A stretch of 64,000 bases of DNA from Alphaproteobacteria bacterium (GTDB lineage: Bacteria > Pseudomonadota > Alphaproteobacteria > Rhodobacterales > Rhodobacteraceae): positions 496,001 to 560,000 of the forward strand of contig JAUIFH010000001.1 in NCBI GenBank assembly GCA_030429495.1. Direction: 5' to 3'. Of the stretch, positions 8,454 to 16,876 are shown piece by piece. The position numbers were made by a program, and so were the translations under genes. Positions within the stretch are counted from its first letter, which is position 1, and each line of letters begins with the position of its first letter. The notes under the pieces were generated by a model. That model worked only from the letters and a program-made list of their open reading frames with translations. It had not been told where the DNA came from and ran no database searches.

Positions 8454-9530
8454 TCATCCCATCTGATGGTTGGGGGTGGAGCGGGAAATCTCCAGTTCCG
8501 CCTCATCCATATCCTCAGGGATGCCCTCGAAGAGAGGCGTCGTCAGGTAGCGCTCGCCGGTGTCGGGCAGCATCGCGAGGATAACCGAACCCGGCGCAGC
8601 CTTTTCGGCCACCCGCATCGCGACGGCGAAGGTGGAGCCGCCGGAAATGCCGGTAAAGATTCCCTCCTTCTGCGCGAGTTTCTTCGCCCAAACGATCCCT
8701 TCCGGTCCGGGCACGGGGATCAGGTCGTCGTAGAACTTCTTGTCGAGCGTTTCCTGCAGGACGGCCGGAATGAAATCCGGCGTCCAGCCCTGAATCGGAT
8801 GCGGCTCGAAGGCCGGGTGGCTGGTGGCGGGCGCGCCGCCCGCACCGCGTTCCTGCGGCGTGCTGCTGGACACCAGCGCGGCATTGGCAGGCTCTGTCAG
8901 GATGATCCTGGTCTCAGGCCGTTCCTTGCGCAGCACCCGGCCGACGCCGGTAATCGTGCCGCCGGTACCGTAACCCGACACGAAATAATCAAGCTTCTTG
9001 CCCGCGAAATCACCAAGGATTTCGCGGGCCGTCGTCGCTGCGTGGATATCGGCATTGTCCTTGGTCTCGAACTGGCGGGCAAGGAACCAGCCATGCTTTT
9101 CGGCCAGTTCCACCGCCTTCTTGTACATGCCGAAGCCTTTTTCGGCGCGCGGGGTCAGGATGACCTTGGCCCCCAGCATCCGCATCAGCCGGCGGCGCTC
9201 GATGGAAAAGCTGTCGGCCATTGTCACGACCAACGGATAGCCCTTCTGGGCGCAGACCATCGCCAGCCCGATGCCCGTGTTGCCCGATGTCGCTTCGACC
9301 ACCGTCTGACCCGGTTTCAGCCGCCCCTCGCGCTCGGCAGCCTCGATGATGTTCACCGCCAGACGGTCCTTGACCGAGGCGGCGGGATTATAGGCCTCGG
9401 CCTTCACATAGACCGTCACGTGATCGGGGCCGAGATTGTTGACCCGGATCACCGGCGTATCGCCGATCGTGTCGAGCACGCTGTCGAAAAGCCGCCCACG
9501 CCCCTTGGTCGTCCTGATATCCCCGGTCAT
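8454..9530 (-). CDS. cysK: Cysteine synthase A (O-acetylserine sulfhydrylase)
   Basis: A 358-aa PLP enzyme of the cysteine synthase family. K54 in NPAASVKDRLA forms the internal aldimine, EATSGNTGIGLA (79-90) binds the substrate carboxylate, SGYGTGGTITGVGRVL binds PLP phosphate, and TGISGGSTFAVA contacts the pyridine nitrogen. It converts O-acetylserine and sulfide to cysteine in the cytoplasm. About 20 extra residues (STPQERGAGGAPATSHPAF) lie in the domain before GWTPDFIP, and the C-terminal tail is longer than in the E. coli enzyme. ATG 9530 is chosen since the conserved DSVLDTIGDTPVIRV region begins 15 residues later; longer frames upstream look non-coding. Cystathionine beta-synthase-type activity is less likely given the length. 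Confidence 0.88.
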   Translation of the reverse strand: MTGDIRTTKGRGRLFDSVLDTIGDTPVIRVNNLGPDHVTVYVKAEAYNPAASVKDRLAVNIIEAAEREGRLKPGQTVVEATSGNTGIGLAMVCAQKGYPLVVTMADSFSIERRRLMRMLGAKVILTPRAEKGFGMYKKAVELAEKHGWFLARQFETKDNADIHAATTAREILGDFAGKKLDYFVSGYGTGGTITGVGRVLRKERPETRIILTEPANAALVSSSTPQERGAGGAPATSHPAFEPHPIQGWTPDFIPAVLQETLDKKFYDDLIPVPGPEGIVWAKKLAQKEGIFTGISGGSTFAVAMRVAEKAAPGSVILAMLPDTGERYLTTPLFEGIPEDMDEAELEISRSTPNHQMG

Positions 9531-9614
9531 GTCATGCCCCCGTTTCCTGATCGCTGCCCTCTTAAGATGAGACGATCCTGCACGAACGTATATTGTCCAG
9601 ACCGGTGTCGGCTC

Positions 9615-9647
9615 AAATAAGAACACCCTCCGCCGAAACGGAGGGTG
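9615..9647 (-). terminator. Rho-independent terminator after the saccharopine dehydrogenase-like gene
   Basis: A perfect 9-base-pair stem, CACCCTCCG (9624-9632) with CGGAGGGTG (9639-9647), closes a CCGAAA loop. Read on the minus strand it is followed by TTCTTATTT, a U-rich tract. It lies 45 bases after the stop of the minus-strand gene ending at 9692 and before cysK, so the two genes are probably separate transcripts. Confidence 0.85.
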
Positions 9648-9691
9648 AAGGGAACCGAATGCGCGTATTCCGGCCTTGGCCGGACCGGCGT

Positions 9692-10774
9692 TCAGCCGTG
9701 CCGGCTCTTGCTGCCGGTATTGTAGTAGTTACCGGTCCTGGTCGCGAGATAAGGGGTCAACGAGATTTCCTCCTGCTTCAGGAAACCCTTCTGCGGCAAC
9801 TTGCCCTCACGGACCATCTCGATGACGGCGACGACCGAGGCCGAGGTTGTCCAGGCAATCGCCGTCCGCTTCTTGCCGCTGATCTCCAGCGGATAATAGG
9901 CGCGCACGAACTCCTTGCGCTTTAACTGACCTTCCACCCAGCCCTCGGCGGCGACATGGACGTAGACCACATCCTCGTCCACGGGGGGCTTCGCATGGGT
10001 CAGTATCTTTCCCGCCGCCTCGCGGTTCTCGCGCATCAGCAACTCGTGGAAGAAGAAGTTCATCAACTCCACATGGCCGGGATAGCGCATGGTCTTGTAA
10101 TCGAGGTTCTCGATCTTGTCGGCGTAGGTCTCGCACATCGTGCCGAGCCCGCCGGACGTGGTGAAGGCTTCCAGCTTCACGCCGTCGATATAGATCGTCT
10201 CCAGCCATTCCATCGCCGAGACGGTCTTGTGCACACCCTCCTCGATCACCTCGCAGTCGTTGAGGTATTCGTTGACGACACCTTCGGGCGACCAGTTGAA
10301 GGCGTAGCCCAGAAGCCCGGTCGGGTTCTGCGGCAGCGCACCGACGCGGAGGCGGATCGAGCGGACCTTGTCGAACATGTCGGCAAGATGCGCGCCGACG
10401 ATGCCGACGAAACCGGGGGCGAGGCCGCATTGCGGGGCCATGATGCCCTTCGCGGTTTTCGCCAGTTCGCGGATATGCTGGGTCGTCGGCACATCCTCTG
10501 TCAGGTCGAAATAGTGGAGGCCGAGGCCATGGGCGACGGTCGAGACGCCAATATTGAGGTGATAGGGCAGGCAGGACAGAACCGCCTCCTGATCCTTCAG
10601 GATCGCGGCCAGCGCGTCCTTGTCGGTCAGGTCGGCCGCCTTCGTGGGGAAGGGGCATCCCGAGACCTCACGCGCATCGACGCCGGTGACGGCAAAGCCT
10701 GCCTCGGCGAGAAGTTCGGCGGCCAGATGGCCGACCTTTCCGAGGCCGAGAACGGCAACCTTGTTGAACGACAT
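9692..10774 (-). CDS. Saccharopine dehydrogenase-like oxidoreductase (saccharopine or lysine 6-dehydrogenase)
   Basis: A 360-aa protein with an N-terminal Rossmann fold (VAVLGLGKVGHLAAELLAEAG, residues 6-26) and the saccharopine dehydrogenase-family body, including LPYHLNIGV, GLAPGFVGIVGAHLA, FTTSGGLGTM and AIAWTTSASVVAVI. It would produce 2-aminoadipate 6-semialdehyde (in equilibrium with piperideine-6-carboxylate) from saccharopine or directly from lysine; sequence alone does not separate the two. The product is the substrate of the ALDH at 12126 in the nearby operon, supporting a role in lysine degradation. Start ATG 10774 follows AAAAGGAAG. A strong terminator lies downstream. No lysine-ketoglutarate reductase is in the window. 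Confidence 0.78.
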   Translation of the reverse strand: MSFNKVAVLGLGKVGHLAAELLAEAGFAVTGVDAREVSGCPFPTKAADLTDKDALAAILKDQEAVLSCLPYHLNIGVSTVAHGLGLHYFDLTEDVPTTQHIRELAKTAKGIMAPQCGLAPGFVGIVGAHLADMFDKVRSIRLRVGALPQNPTGLLGYAFNWSPEGVVNEYLNDCEVIEEGVHKTVSAMEWLETIYIDGVKLEAFTTSGGLGTMCETYADKIENLDYKTMRYPGHVELMNFFFHELLMRENREAAGKILTHAKPPVDEDVVYVHVAAEGWVEGQLKRKEFVRAYYPLEISGKKRTAIAWTTSASVVAVIEMVREGKLPQKGFLKQEEISLTPYLATRTGNYYNTGSKSRHG

Positions 10775-11171
10775 GACGCGCTTCCTTTTCTTGTCTGAAC
10801 CCTCCGGCCTGCCGCCGGTTCGCCGCCACAATCACCCGCGCGGCTGGCGATTTCCTCGGGTATTCCGGCGGTTTTGGCAGGGGAATGCAGAAAAGTGCCG
10901 GGGTTGTCGGTCAGAGTGTCGGCAGAGGCATCAAACACATGCGCATGAGAAGTAGCGACGGTTCGGGTCGGACCGAGAATGGGTTGATTGCCGCTACTAG
11001 CAGACTTCACGTCCGAAAAACACACGGGTCTTCGAAAGTCAGGCTGCTAGTGCAAGAGAACGAACTAGGGCGCCCTTACAGGCTTGGAGCCGCTCGCCCA
11101 GTATTTTCTTGACTGAATCTGGTCGATAATGTGGACTATCATATCGCGATGCGACAGACGGAGAAGATGAA
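10775..11171. other. 397-base intergenic region at the left edge of the low-GC patch
   Basis: No gene is supported here. GC content falls from the left to the right end. CTAGCAG (10997-11003) and CTGCTAG (11044-11050) form an inverted repeat with further partial pairing inside. TTGACT at 11109-11114 could be a -35 box for the lyase gene, but no well-spaced -10 is clear. GGAGAAG at 11160-11166 is the ribosome site of the gene at 11172. Confidence 0.5.
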
Positions 11172-11999
11172 ATGAATAGACGGGCATTTTTGCTGTCGAC
11201 TCTAACTTTTTTTTCGATTCCGCCCTATTTGTCGCGAGCATATGCGCAAAACAAGGCGAGTCTCAAAAAAGCTAGAGTCGTAAAAACACAACTAAAATCG
11301 GCAGGCCAAAGATACAATAATCGCAGAATAAAAGACCCGACTGGAACCGCTCCCACTTCTACGGTTGAGCGTTTTGAGTTGCGCGGAGGCGATTGTTTCA
11401 GAGGTGACTGTATCGCTCGCCCGAATCGTCGAGGGATTTTGAAGGCTCGAGCGCGCACCGAGAAAGTTCTAACAACGACACTTAAAGATGGAGACGAAGG
11501 GCTTTTCCGCTATTCAGTTTATTTCCCTAGTTCCGAATACTCCATAGTCGGAGAGATCGGCAGCACCTTTGGGCAGCTTCTCTCGGCTATTGAGCGCCCT
11601 GGTGTCAGCGATAGTTTTCCGATCTTTTCTTTGGATACCGCCTCAGACGATCCCAACTCTACTCTTGAGGTCGTTCTTGAAGAGGCACGAAACGAAGGTC
11701 TCGAGAAATTAAAGCACTCTACCGTTAAGCTTGGAAGTCTTCATCGGTATTTCAATAGATGGATTGGTGTATCGATCCGTTTTAGACTTTCATCCAAGCG
11801 CGACGGTTTTTTATCCGTTTCTATCGACGGAAAAAAAGTATCCCAATTTACTGGTCGAACGATTGTCAGCGACGGGTTTCTTGAATTGCGATATGGCATC
11901 TATCAGACGGGTACGAACCGGTACCCTGGTGGGGCGAATGCTGTTCCAGCGCAAGTCGCGTACTTCTCGAATATTGGCGTTTTCAAAATAGTGACATGA
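11172..11999 (+). CDS. Tat-exported polysaccharide lyase-like protein (heparin lyase I/PL20-type fold)
   Basis: A 275-aa protein starting MNRRAFLLSTLTFF, a short twin-arginine signal, with probable cleavage after SRAYA. The mature part resembles the jelly-roll polysaccharide lyase family (Polysacc_lyase, heparin lyase I-like). It has ERFELRGGDC near the start, GLFRYSVYFPSSEY in the middle, then NRWIGVSIRFRLSSKRDGFLSVSIDGKKVSQFTG and LELRYGIYQTG, the usual strand order with an arginine/glutamate N-terminal strand and a GIY strand at the end. Function as a secreted or periplasmic glycan lyase is inferred; I cannot assign the substrate. Codon use is clearly AT-richer than the neighbours (TTTTTTTTCG, AAAA runs), suggesting recent transfer. 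The start is supported by GGAGAAG five bases upstream. Confidence 0.6.
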   Translation: MNRRAFLLSTLTFFSIPPYLSRAYAQNKASLKKARVVKTQLKSAGQRYNNRRIKDPTGTAPTSTVERFELRGGDCFRGDCIARPNRRGILKARARTEKVLTTTLKDGDEGLFRYSVYFPSSEYSIVGEIGSTFGQLLSAIERPGVSDSFPIFSLDTASDDPNSTLEVVLEEARNEGLEKLKHSTVKLGSLHRYFNRWIGVSIRFRLSSKRDGFLSVSIDGKKVSQFTGRTIVSDGFLELRYGIYQTGTNRYPGGANAVPAQVAYFSNIGVFKIVT

Positions 12000-12060
12000 T
12001 GCCCTTAGATCTGACCCTTTGAAACGCATCAACAGTGTTTGCAAATCGAGCGTGCGAGAC

Positions 12061-12115
12061 CCCGGACTTGATCCGGGGCTTCGTGTTTCGGCAGAGGTCC
12101 CGGATCAAGTCCGGG
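12061..12115. repeat. Long extragenic inverted repeat (REP-like), possible bidirectional terminator
   Basis: CCCGGACTTGATCCGGG (12061-12077) and its exact reverse complement CCCGGATCAAGTCCGGG (12099-12115) flank 21 bases; each arm is itself nearly palindromic. It lies between two convergent genes (lyase and ALDH). Units of this CCGGACTTGATCCGG type recur between genes in many alphaproteobacterial genomes (general knowledge). There is no T-tract, so a role in 3'-end stabilisation is as likely as termination. Confidence 0.75.
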
Positions 12116-12125
12116 ACGGGGTGCC

Positions 12126-13625
12126 TCAAAAGTCGAACTTCACGCCCTGCGCCAGCGGCAACTGGGCCGAATAGTTGATCGTGTTGGTCTGCCGCCGCAT
12201 GTAGCCCTTCCAGGCGTCCGAGCCCGACTCGCGCCCGCCGCCCGTTTCCTTCTCGCCGCCGAAGGCCCCGCCGATCTCGGCGCCCGAGGGGCCGATATTG
12301 ACGTTGGCGATGCCGCAGTCGGAGCCTGCGGCGGAGAGGAACGCCTCGGCCTCGCGCATGTTCAGCGTGAAGATGCAGGACGACAGCCCCTGCGGTACGT
12401 CGTTCTGGAGGGCGATGGCTTCCTCCAGCGTCTCATAGCCCAGAACGTAGAGGATCGGCGCGAAGGTCTCGGTCCGCACCGTGTCGGTCTGCGCGGGCAT
12501 CTCGGCAATCGCCGGTTCGACATAGGCCCCACCCTGCGGCACGCCCGATGTCACGGTCTTGCCGCCATGAACGGTGCCGCCCTCGGACTTGGCCTTTTCC
12601 AGCGCCGCCTGCATCCGGTCGCGCGAGGCGTGGTCGATCAGCGGGCCGACAAGCGTCGTCCCCTTGCGCGGATCGCCGATGGGGAGCGAGCCATAGGCCT
12701 TGGTCAGTTTCGCCACCAGATCGTCCTTGATCGAGTTATGCGCGATGAGGCGGCGGAGCGTCGTGCAGCGCTGGCCCGCCGTGCCGACGGCGGAAAAGAC
12801 GATGGCGCGGACGGCCATGTCGAGATCGGCCGAGGGCGCGACGATCATCGCGTTGTTGCCGCCGAGTTCGAGGATCGGCCGACCCCAGCGCCCCGCGACC
12901 TTCGGCCCGACGATGCCGCCCATGCGGGTCGAGCCGGTGGCCGAGACGATGGGCACGTCCTGCGAGTTCACCAGCGCTTCGCCGATGGCCGGGCCGCCGA
13001 TGACAAGCTGCACCAGCCCCTCGGGCGCATCGCCGAAGCGTTTCAGAGCGCGTTCCATGATCTTCATCGACGCCATGGCGGTCAGCGGCGTCTTCTCCGA
13101 CGGCTTCCAGATCACCGGATCGCCGCAAACGAGCGCAAGGGCCGTATTCCACGACCAGACCGCGACGGGGAAGTTGAAGGCGGTGATGACGGCGCAGGGG
13201 CCGAGCGGGTGCCAGGTTTCCATCATCCGGTGGCCGGGGCGTTCCGACGCGATTGTCAGCCCGTAGATTTGGCGCGAGAGACCGACCGCGAAGTCGCAGA
13301 TGTCGATCATCTCCTGCACTTCGCCGAGGCCTTCGGAGGTGATCTTGCCTGCCTCAAGCGTCACGACGGCGCCAAGCGCGTCCTTGGCCACGCGCAGTTC
13401 CTCGCCCAGAAGCCGGACCAGTTCGCCCCGGCGCGGCGCGGGAACGGTGCGCCAGGCTTTGAACGCCTCCTGCGACTTGGCGATGATCTTCGCCATGTCG
13501 GCAGGGTCGGTTTCGCGCACCCGCGCGACCTCCGACCCGTCGATGGGCGAATGCACGGCGAGCGTGCCGCCCGCCACTTCCGCCTTGGTCAGGCCCGCGG
13601 CCTTGAGGATGTCGTCGTGGCTCAT
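12126..13625 (-). CDS. amaB: 2-aminoadipate 6-semialdehyde / piperideine-6-carboxylate dehydrogenase (ALDH7 type)
   Basis: A 499-aa NAD-dependent aldehyde dehydrogenase close to the antiquitin (ALDH7) group. The catalytic nucleophile is C287 in GTAGQRCTTLRRL, the general base is E253 in ILELGGNNAMI, NAFNFP-type binding is seen in VITAFNFPVAVWSWN (146-160), and WKPSEKTP (173-180) binds the cofactor. It oxidises aminoadipate semialdehyde to 2-aminoadipate. It is the last gene of the minus-strand operon 19370-12126, one base after the acyltransferase stop. The operon context, with glutaryl-CoA dehydrogenase and an aminotransferase, makes the lysine pathway assignment strong. Confidence 0.88.
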   Translation of the reverse strand: MSHDDILKAAGLTKAEVAGGTLAVHSPIDGSEVARVRETDPADMAKIIAKSQEAFKAWRTVPAPRRGELVRLLGEELRVAKDALGAVVTLEAGKITSEGLGEVQEMIDICDFAVGLSRQIYGLTIASERPGHRMMETWHPLGPCAVITAFNFPVAVWSWNTALALVCGDPVIWKPSEKTPLTAMASMKIMERALKRFGDAPEGLVQLVIGGPAIGEALVNSQDVPIVSATGSTRMGGIVGPKVAGRWGRPILELGGNNAMIVAPSADLDMAVRAIVFSAVGTAGQRCTTLRRLIAHNSIKDDLVAKLTKAYGSLPIGDPRKGTTLVGPLIDHASRDRMQAALEKAKSEGGTVHGGKTVTSGVPQGGAYVEPAIAEMPAQTDTVRTETFAPILYVLGYETLEEAIALQNDVPQGLSSCIFTLNMREAEAFLSAAGSDCGIANVNIGPSGAEIGGAFGGEKETGGGRESGSDAWKGYMRRQTNTINYSAQLPLAQGVKFDF

Positions 13626-13626
13626 G

Positions 13627-14655
13627 TCAGTCTCCTTTGGTGACGGTCCCGCGCTGGTCGTCCATGCCCATGGAGACCAGCACCGGCCCTGCCTGTTGCC
13701 GTGTCTGGAAATCTTGCTTCGACCCCATGCTGCGCCAATCCGACAGGATCAGCGACTGGGCGACCGCGCCCCCGAGCGTGGTGCCCGGGCCGGTAACGAT
13801 GAAAAGATCGGGCGCGAATTCGCGCGCGGCGATCCGGATCGCATGGGTGAAATCGTAGGTCTCGGTCACCTGATGGCCGAGGGTGTAGTCCCAAAGGGCC
13901 TGCGTATCGGTCGCGCCCGGCCACCAGATCGCGCCGCGCCCGTCGATCATCGGCAGCTTCGGCTGGCCGAAGAGGGACGGCGAAAGGCGGGCACGGCCAC
14001 GCTCGGCCACGGGGGCCTGGAGCGACGAGTGGAAGGCCGCGTGGTTGGCAAGCCGCATCGGAAAGCTGCCCTGAACCGGCGGCACGGCGGCTTCGAATGC
14101 CGCCAGCCCCGCCTCGTTCCCCGCCAGCACCAGCATGCCGCCAAGGTCGATGGAGAGTGTCAGGACATGGCCCGCGTCGGCGATGTCTACGATCAGCGCC
14201 ATCAGCTCGGCCTTGCGCGCCGGGTCGGGCCGCCAGTCCTCTCCCACGAAGGGATAGATCAGTTGGCCGCCGATCAGCGCCTCTTGCATCAGCGTGCCCA
14301 TGGTGTTCACCACCTCGAACCCCGCCTCGGCGGTCAGCGCGCCGCCGCAGGCGAGGGCCGAGTACCAGCCCATCGAGTTGCCGGTGACCGCGACGACCTC
14401 GACCCCGTCGATGGCGCGGAAATCGCCGAGCGTGGCCGAGTAGATCAGCGCCGAGGCATTGTCGCCGCGGGTGTGCTTCGCGACCGAATAGGATGCCGCC
14501 CCGTCCAGCGCGGACAGCGTTTCCTGACCCAGCCCCTCGCGGGTCCGGTCGAACGCACCCAAGAGCGCGCGGTCGGCGAAATGTCGGTTGAGGTAGCCGA
14601 GTTCGGTTTTCGTGTAGGTGCCACGGCCCGGGCAGATGACGACGGCAGTCTTCAT
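13627..14655 (-). CDS. FabD-fold acyltransferase of the lysine degradation operon, substrate unknown
   Basis: A 342-aa protein with the malonyl-CoA:ACP transacylase (AT) fold. The nucleophile elbow is VTGNSMGWYSA with S94, and the catalytic histidine is H209 in NHAAFHSSLQAP, so the Ser-His dyad is intact. In FabD the conserved LRGKFMQEA carries the arginine that holds the malonyl carboxylate; here the aligned segment is NTMGTLMQEA, with Met at about position 119, so a malonyl or other short carboxyacyl substrate is not expected to bind in the usual way. It lies between the fused E1 dehydrogenase (4-base overlap) and amaB (1 base), so it is co-translated with lysine catabolic enzymes and not with fatty acid genes. 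A role in passing an acyl group between the E1 product and CoA is only a hypothesis. Confidence 0.75.
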   Translation of the reverse strand: MKTAVVICPGRGTYTKTELGYLNRHFADRALLGAFDRTREGLGQETLSALDGAASYSVAKHTRGDNASALIYSATLGDFRAIDGVEVVAVTGNSMGWYSALACGGALTAEAGFEVVNTMGTLMQEALIGGQLIYPFVGEDWRPDPARKAELMALIVDIADAGHVLTLSIDLGGMLVLAGNEAGLAAFEAAVPPVQGSFPMRLANHAAFHSSLQAPVAERGRARLSPSLFGQPKLPMIDGRGAIWWPGATDTQALWDYTLGHQVTETYDFTHAIRIAAREFAPDLFIVTGPGTTLGGAVAQSLILSDWRSMGSKQDFQTRQQAGPVLVSMGMDDQRGTVTKGD

Positions 14656-16841
14656 TTCGTGCCCCCGATCAGCGCCATCGCGGCATCGAAGATACGGCCA
14701 GCCGAGGGCATCGTCGCGGCATAGGCGGGGCCGGTGGCGATGAAGCTGTCCTCGGCGGTCAGGCGCGCAGTCGGAACCTTGCCGCGCTCGGCGAACAGCG
14801 CCATCAGCGCTTCGGCCACGCCGCCCGACCGGCGGGTTTCATCGACGATCAGGATGCGTTTCGATCCCTTCACTGCCTCCACCAACGCGTCGGAGGGCAA
14901 GGGCGACAGCCAGCGCATGTCGATGACCCGCGCCTTCACGCCCTGTTCCGCCAGCCGCGCCTCGGCCTGCCGCGACAGATAATAGCCGTTGCCGAAGGTG
15001 ACGATGGCAAGGTCCGTGCCCGCGCCGTGCACACCCACCTCGCCCAGCCCGATCACCTCGGACCGGTCGGGGTAACGGCACATCCAGCCGCCGTCCTTTT
15101 CCCCATGAAGGTCCCGCATCGGGTAAAGCGCGATGGGTTCGAGGAAGACGACGACCCGCTGCTCCTCCCGCGCCAGCCGCACGCATTCGCGCATCATCCG
15201 CGCCGCGTCGGCCCCGTTCGAGGGGCAGGCGAGGATCACGCCCGGAATGTCGCGCAGGACAGCCACCGAGTTGTCGTTGTGGAAATGGCCCCCGAAGCCC
15301 TTCTGGTAGCCAAGGCCCGCGATGCGCAGCACCATGGGGTTGGTGTACTGCCCGTTCGAGAAGAACGAAAGCGTCGCCGCCTCGCCCCTGATCTGGTCCT
15401 CGGCATTGTGCAGGTAGGCGAGGAACTGGATCTCGGGCATCGGCACGAACCCGTTCTGCCCCATGCCGATGGCGAGGCCGAGGATGGATTGTTCATCCAA
15501 GAGCGTGTCGATCATCCGGTCCGGTCCGAAGCGGGTGATGAGCTTCTGGGTGACGCCATAGACGCCGCCCTTGCGGCCCACATCCTCGCCCATCATCACG
15601 ATTTCGGGATGCTCCAGCATCAGGTCGGTCAGCGCCCAATTGATGAGGCGCGACATGATCTGCGGCTCATCCATCGCCTTCATGTCGGCCCCGAAGGCGG
15701 CGGCGCGCGCCTCGTCGCTTGGCCCGTTCGTCGGCTTGCACATCCGCTTCGGCGGGATCAGCGAGGCCATGACGTCCCCCGCCGCCTTCAGCCGAGGGCG
15801 GGTAATCGCCTCGCCGGCGATGCGGGCGACACGGGCGTTCGTGTCCTGATAGATCGCAAGCGCTTCGGTGGGCGAAAGCACCCCGGCCTCATTCATCAGG
15901 CGCACGGAATGCAGAAGCGGGTCGTTCGCCTCCTCCGCCTCGACCTCCTCGCGGGAAAGGTAGGTCGTCGGCACGTCGGCTCCGGCATGACCGTAAAGCC
16001 GGATCGTGCCGATATGCAGGAAGGCGGGCTTCTTTCGGCTGCGCACGTAATGCGCCGCCTCCTGTGCCACGCGGAACGCCTCGTAGATATCAAGCCCGTT
16101 GCAGTGGAAATACTTCAGCCCCGGGCGGTTCTGGAACGTGGCAGCGATCCAGCCCTTCGGGGTCTTCGTCGAAATGCCGATGCCGTTGTCCTCGCACACG
16201 AAGAGCAGAGGGAGCGGGATCGACTGGTAGGAGGTCCACTGGGCGGTGTTGAACGCGCCCTGCGCGGTCGAATGGTTGGCCGAGGCGTCGCCGAACGAGC
16301 AGTAGACGATGGCGTCGTCCGGCAGTGCCTTGTGCTCGGGCGCGCGGCGCCGGGCCGCGCCGACGGCATAGGCCGCGCCCACCGCCTTCGGCAGATGCGA
16401 GGCGATGGTCGAGGTCTGGGGCGGGATGTTCAGGGCCTTCGATCCCAGCACCTTGTGCCGCCCGCCCGAGATCGGGTCCTCGGACGAGGCCGCGAAGGAC
16501 AAGAGCATGTCCCAGGCGATGGACTGACCGGGCACCTGCCCGGCCCGCGCAATCTGGAAGGCGGCGTCGCGGTAGTGAAGGAATGCCATGTCGGTCGGGC
16601 GCAGCGCGGCGGCCACCGCCGCCAGCCCCTCATGCCCCGAGGAACCGATCGTGTAGAACCCCTGCCCCGCCTTCTGCATCGCCCGGCTCTGCCGGTCGAG
16701 CGCGCGGGAAAGGCATCCGGCGCGATAGACGGCGACTGCCTCTGGCCCCGACAAGGGCCCCGAAGGCCCGCGCCCGACGGGCAGGTCGCCCGCAGCCACC
16801 CGCCTCAGGAAGCTCTCATGAACGATGTCCGCGCGATCCAT
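14652..16841 (-). CDS. Alpha-beta fused thiamine-diphosphate 2-oxoacid dehydrogenase E1 component
   Basis: A 729-aa protein: residues about 30-370 are the E1-alpha domain (HYRD at 89-92; ThDP/Mg loop GDASANHSTAQGAFN at 184-198), and about 390-729 are the transketolase-like E1-beta domain (MMGEDVGRKGGVYGVTQ, LLDEQSILGLAIGMG, C-terminal ILIVDETRRSGG). This is the branched-chain/pyruvate E1 type, not the single-chain OGDH type. With aminoadipate aminotransferase and glutaryl-CoA dehydrogenase in the same operon the natural substrate is probably 2-oxoadipate. No E2 acyltransferase or E3 is encoded anywhere in the window. It overlaps the acyltransferase by 4 bases. A hairpin at 16877-16934 separates it from glutaryl-CoA dehydrogenase. 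Confidence 0.82.
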   Translation of the reverse strand: MDRADIVHESFLRRVAAGDLPVGRGPSGPLSGPEAVAVYRAGCLSRALDRQSRAMQKAGQGFYTIGSSGHEGLAAVAAALRPTDMAFLHYRDAAFQIARAGQVPGQSIAWDMLLSFAASSEDPISGGRHKVLGSKALNIPPQTSTIASHLPKAVGAAYAVGAARRRAPEHKALPDDAIVYCSFGDASANHSTAQGAFNTAQWTSYQSIPLPLLFVCEDNGIGISTKTPKGWIAATFQNRPGLKYFHCNGLDIYEAFRVAQEAAHYVRSRKKPAFLHIGTIRLYGHAGADVPTTYLSREEVEAEEANDPLLHSVRLMNEAGVLSPTEALAIYQDTNARVARIAGEAITRPRLKAAGDVMASLIPPKRMCKPTNGPSDEARAAAFGADMKAMDEPQIMSRLINWALTDLMLEHPEIVMMGEDVGRKGGVYGVTQKLITRFGPDRMIDTLLDEQSILGLAIGMGQNGFVPMPEIQFLAYLHNAEDQIRGEAATLSFFSNGQYTNPMVLRIAGLGYQKGFGGHFHNDNSVAVLRDIPGVILACPSNGADAARMMRECVRLAREEQRVVVFLEPIALYPMRDLHGEKDGGWMCRYPDRSEVIGLGEVGVHGAGTDLAIVTFGNGYYLSRQAEARLAEQGVKARVIDMRWLSPLPSDALVEAVKGSKRILIVDETRRSGGVAEALMALFAERGKVPTARLTAEDSFIATGPAYAATMPSAGRIFDAAMALIGGTK

Positions 16842-16876
16842 CTCGGTCTCTTGTCCTGTCAGCTTCCACTTGGTTC

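Noticed and set aside
10997-11050. CTAGCAG/CTGCTAG as terminal repeats of a mobile element
   Set aside because: Only 7 bases, no matching copy on the other side of the low-GC gene, no transposase and no visible target duplication.
13627-14655. Ordinary FabD of fatty acid synthesis
   Set aside because: The carboxylate-binding Arg is missing and no fab or acp genes are nearby; context is lysine catabolism.
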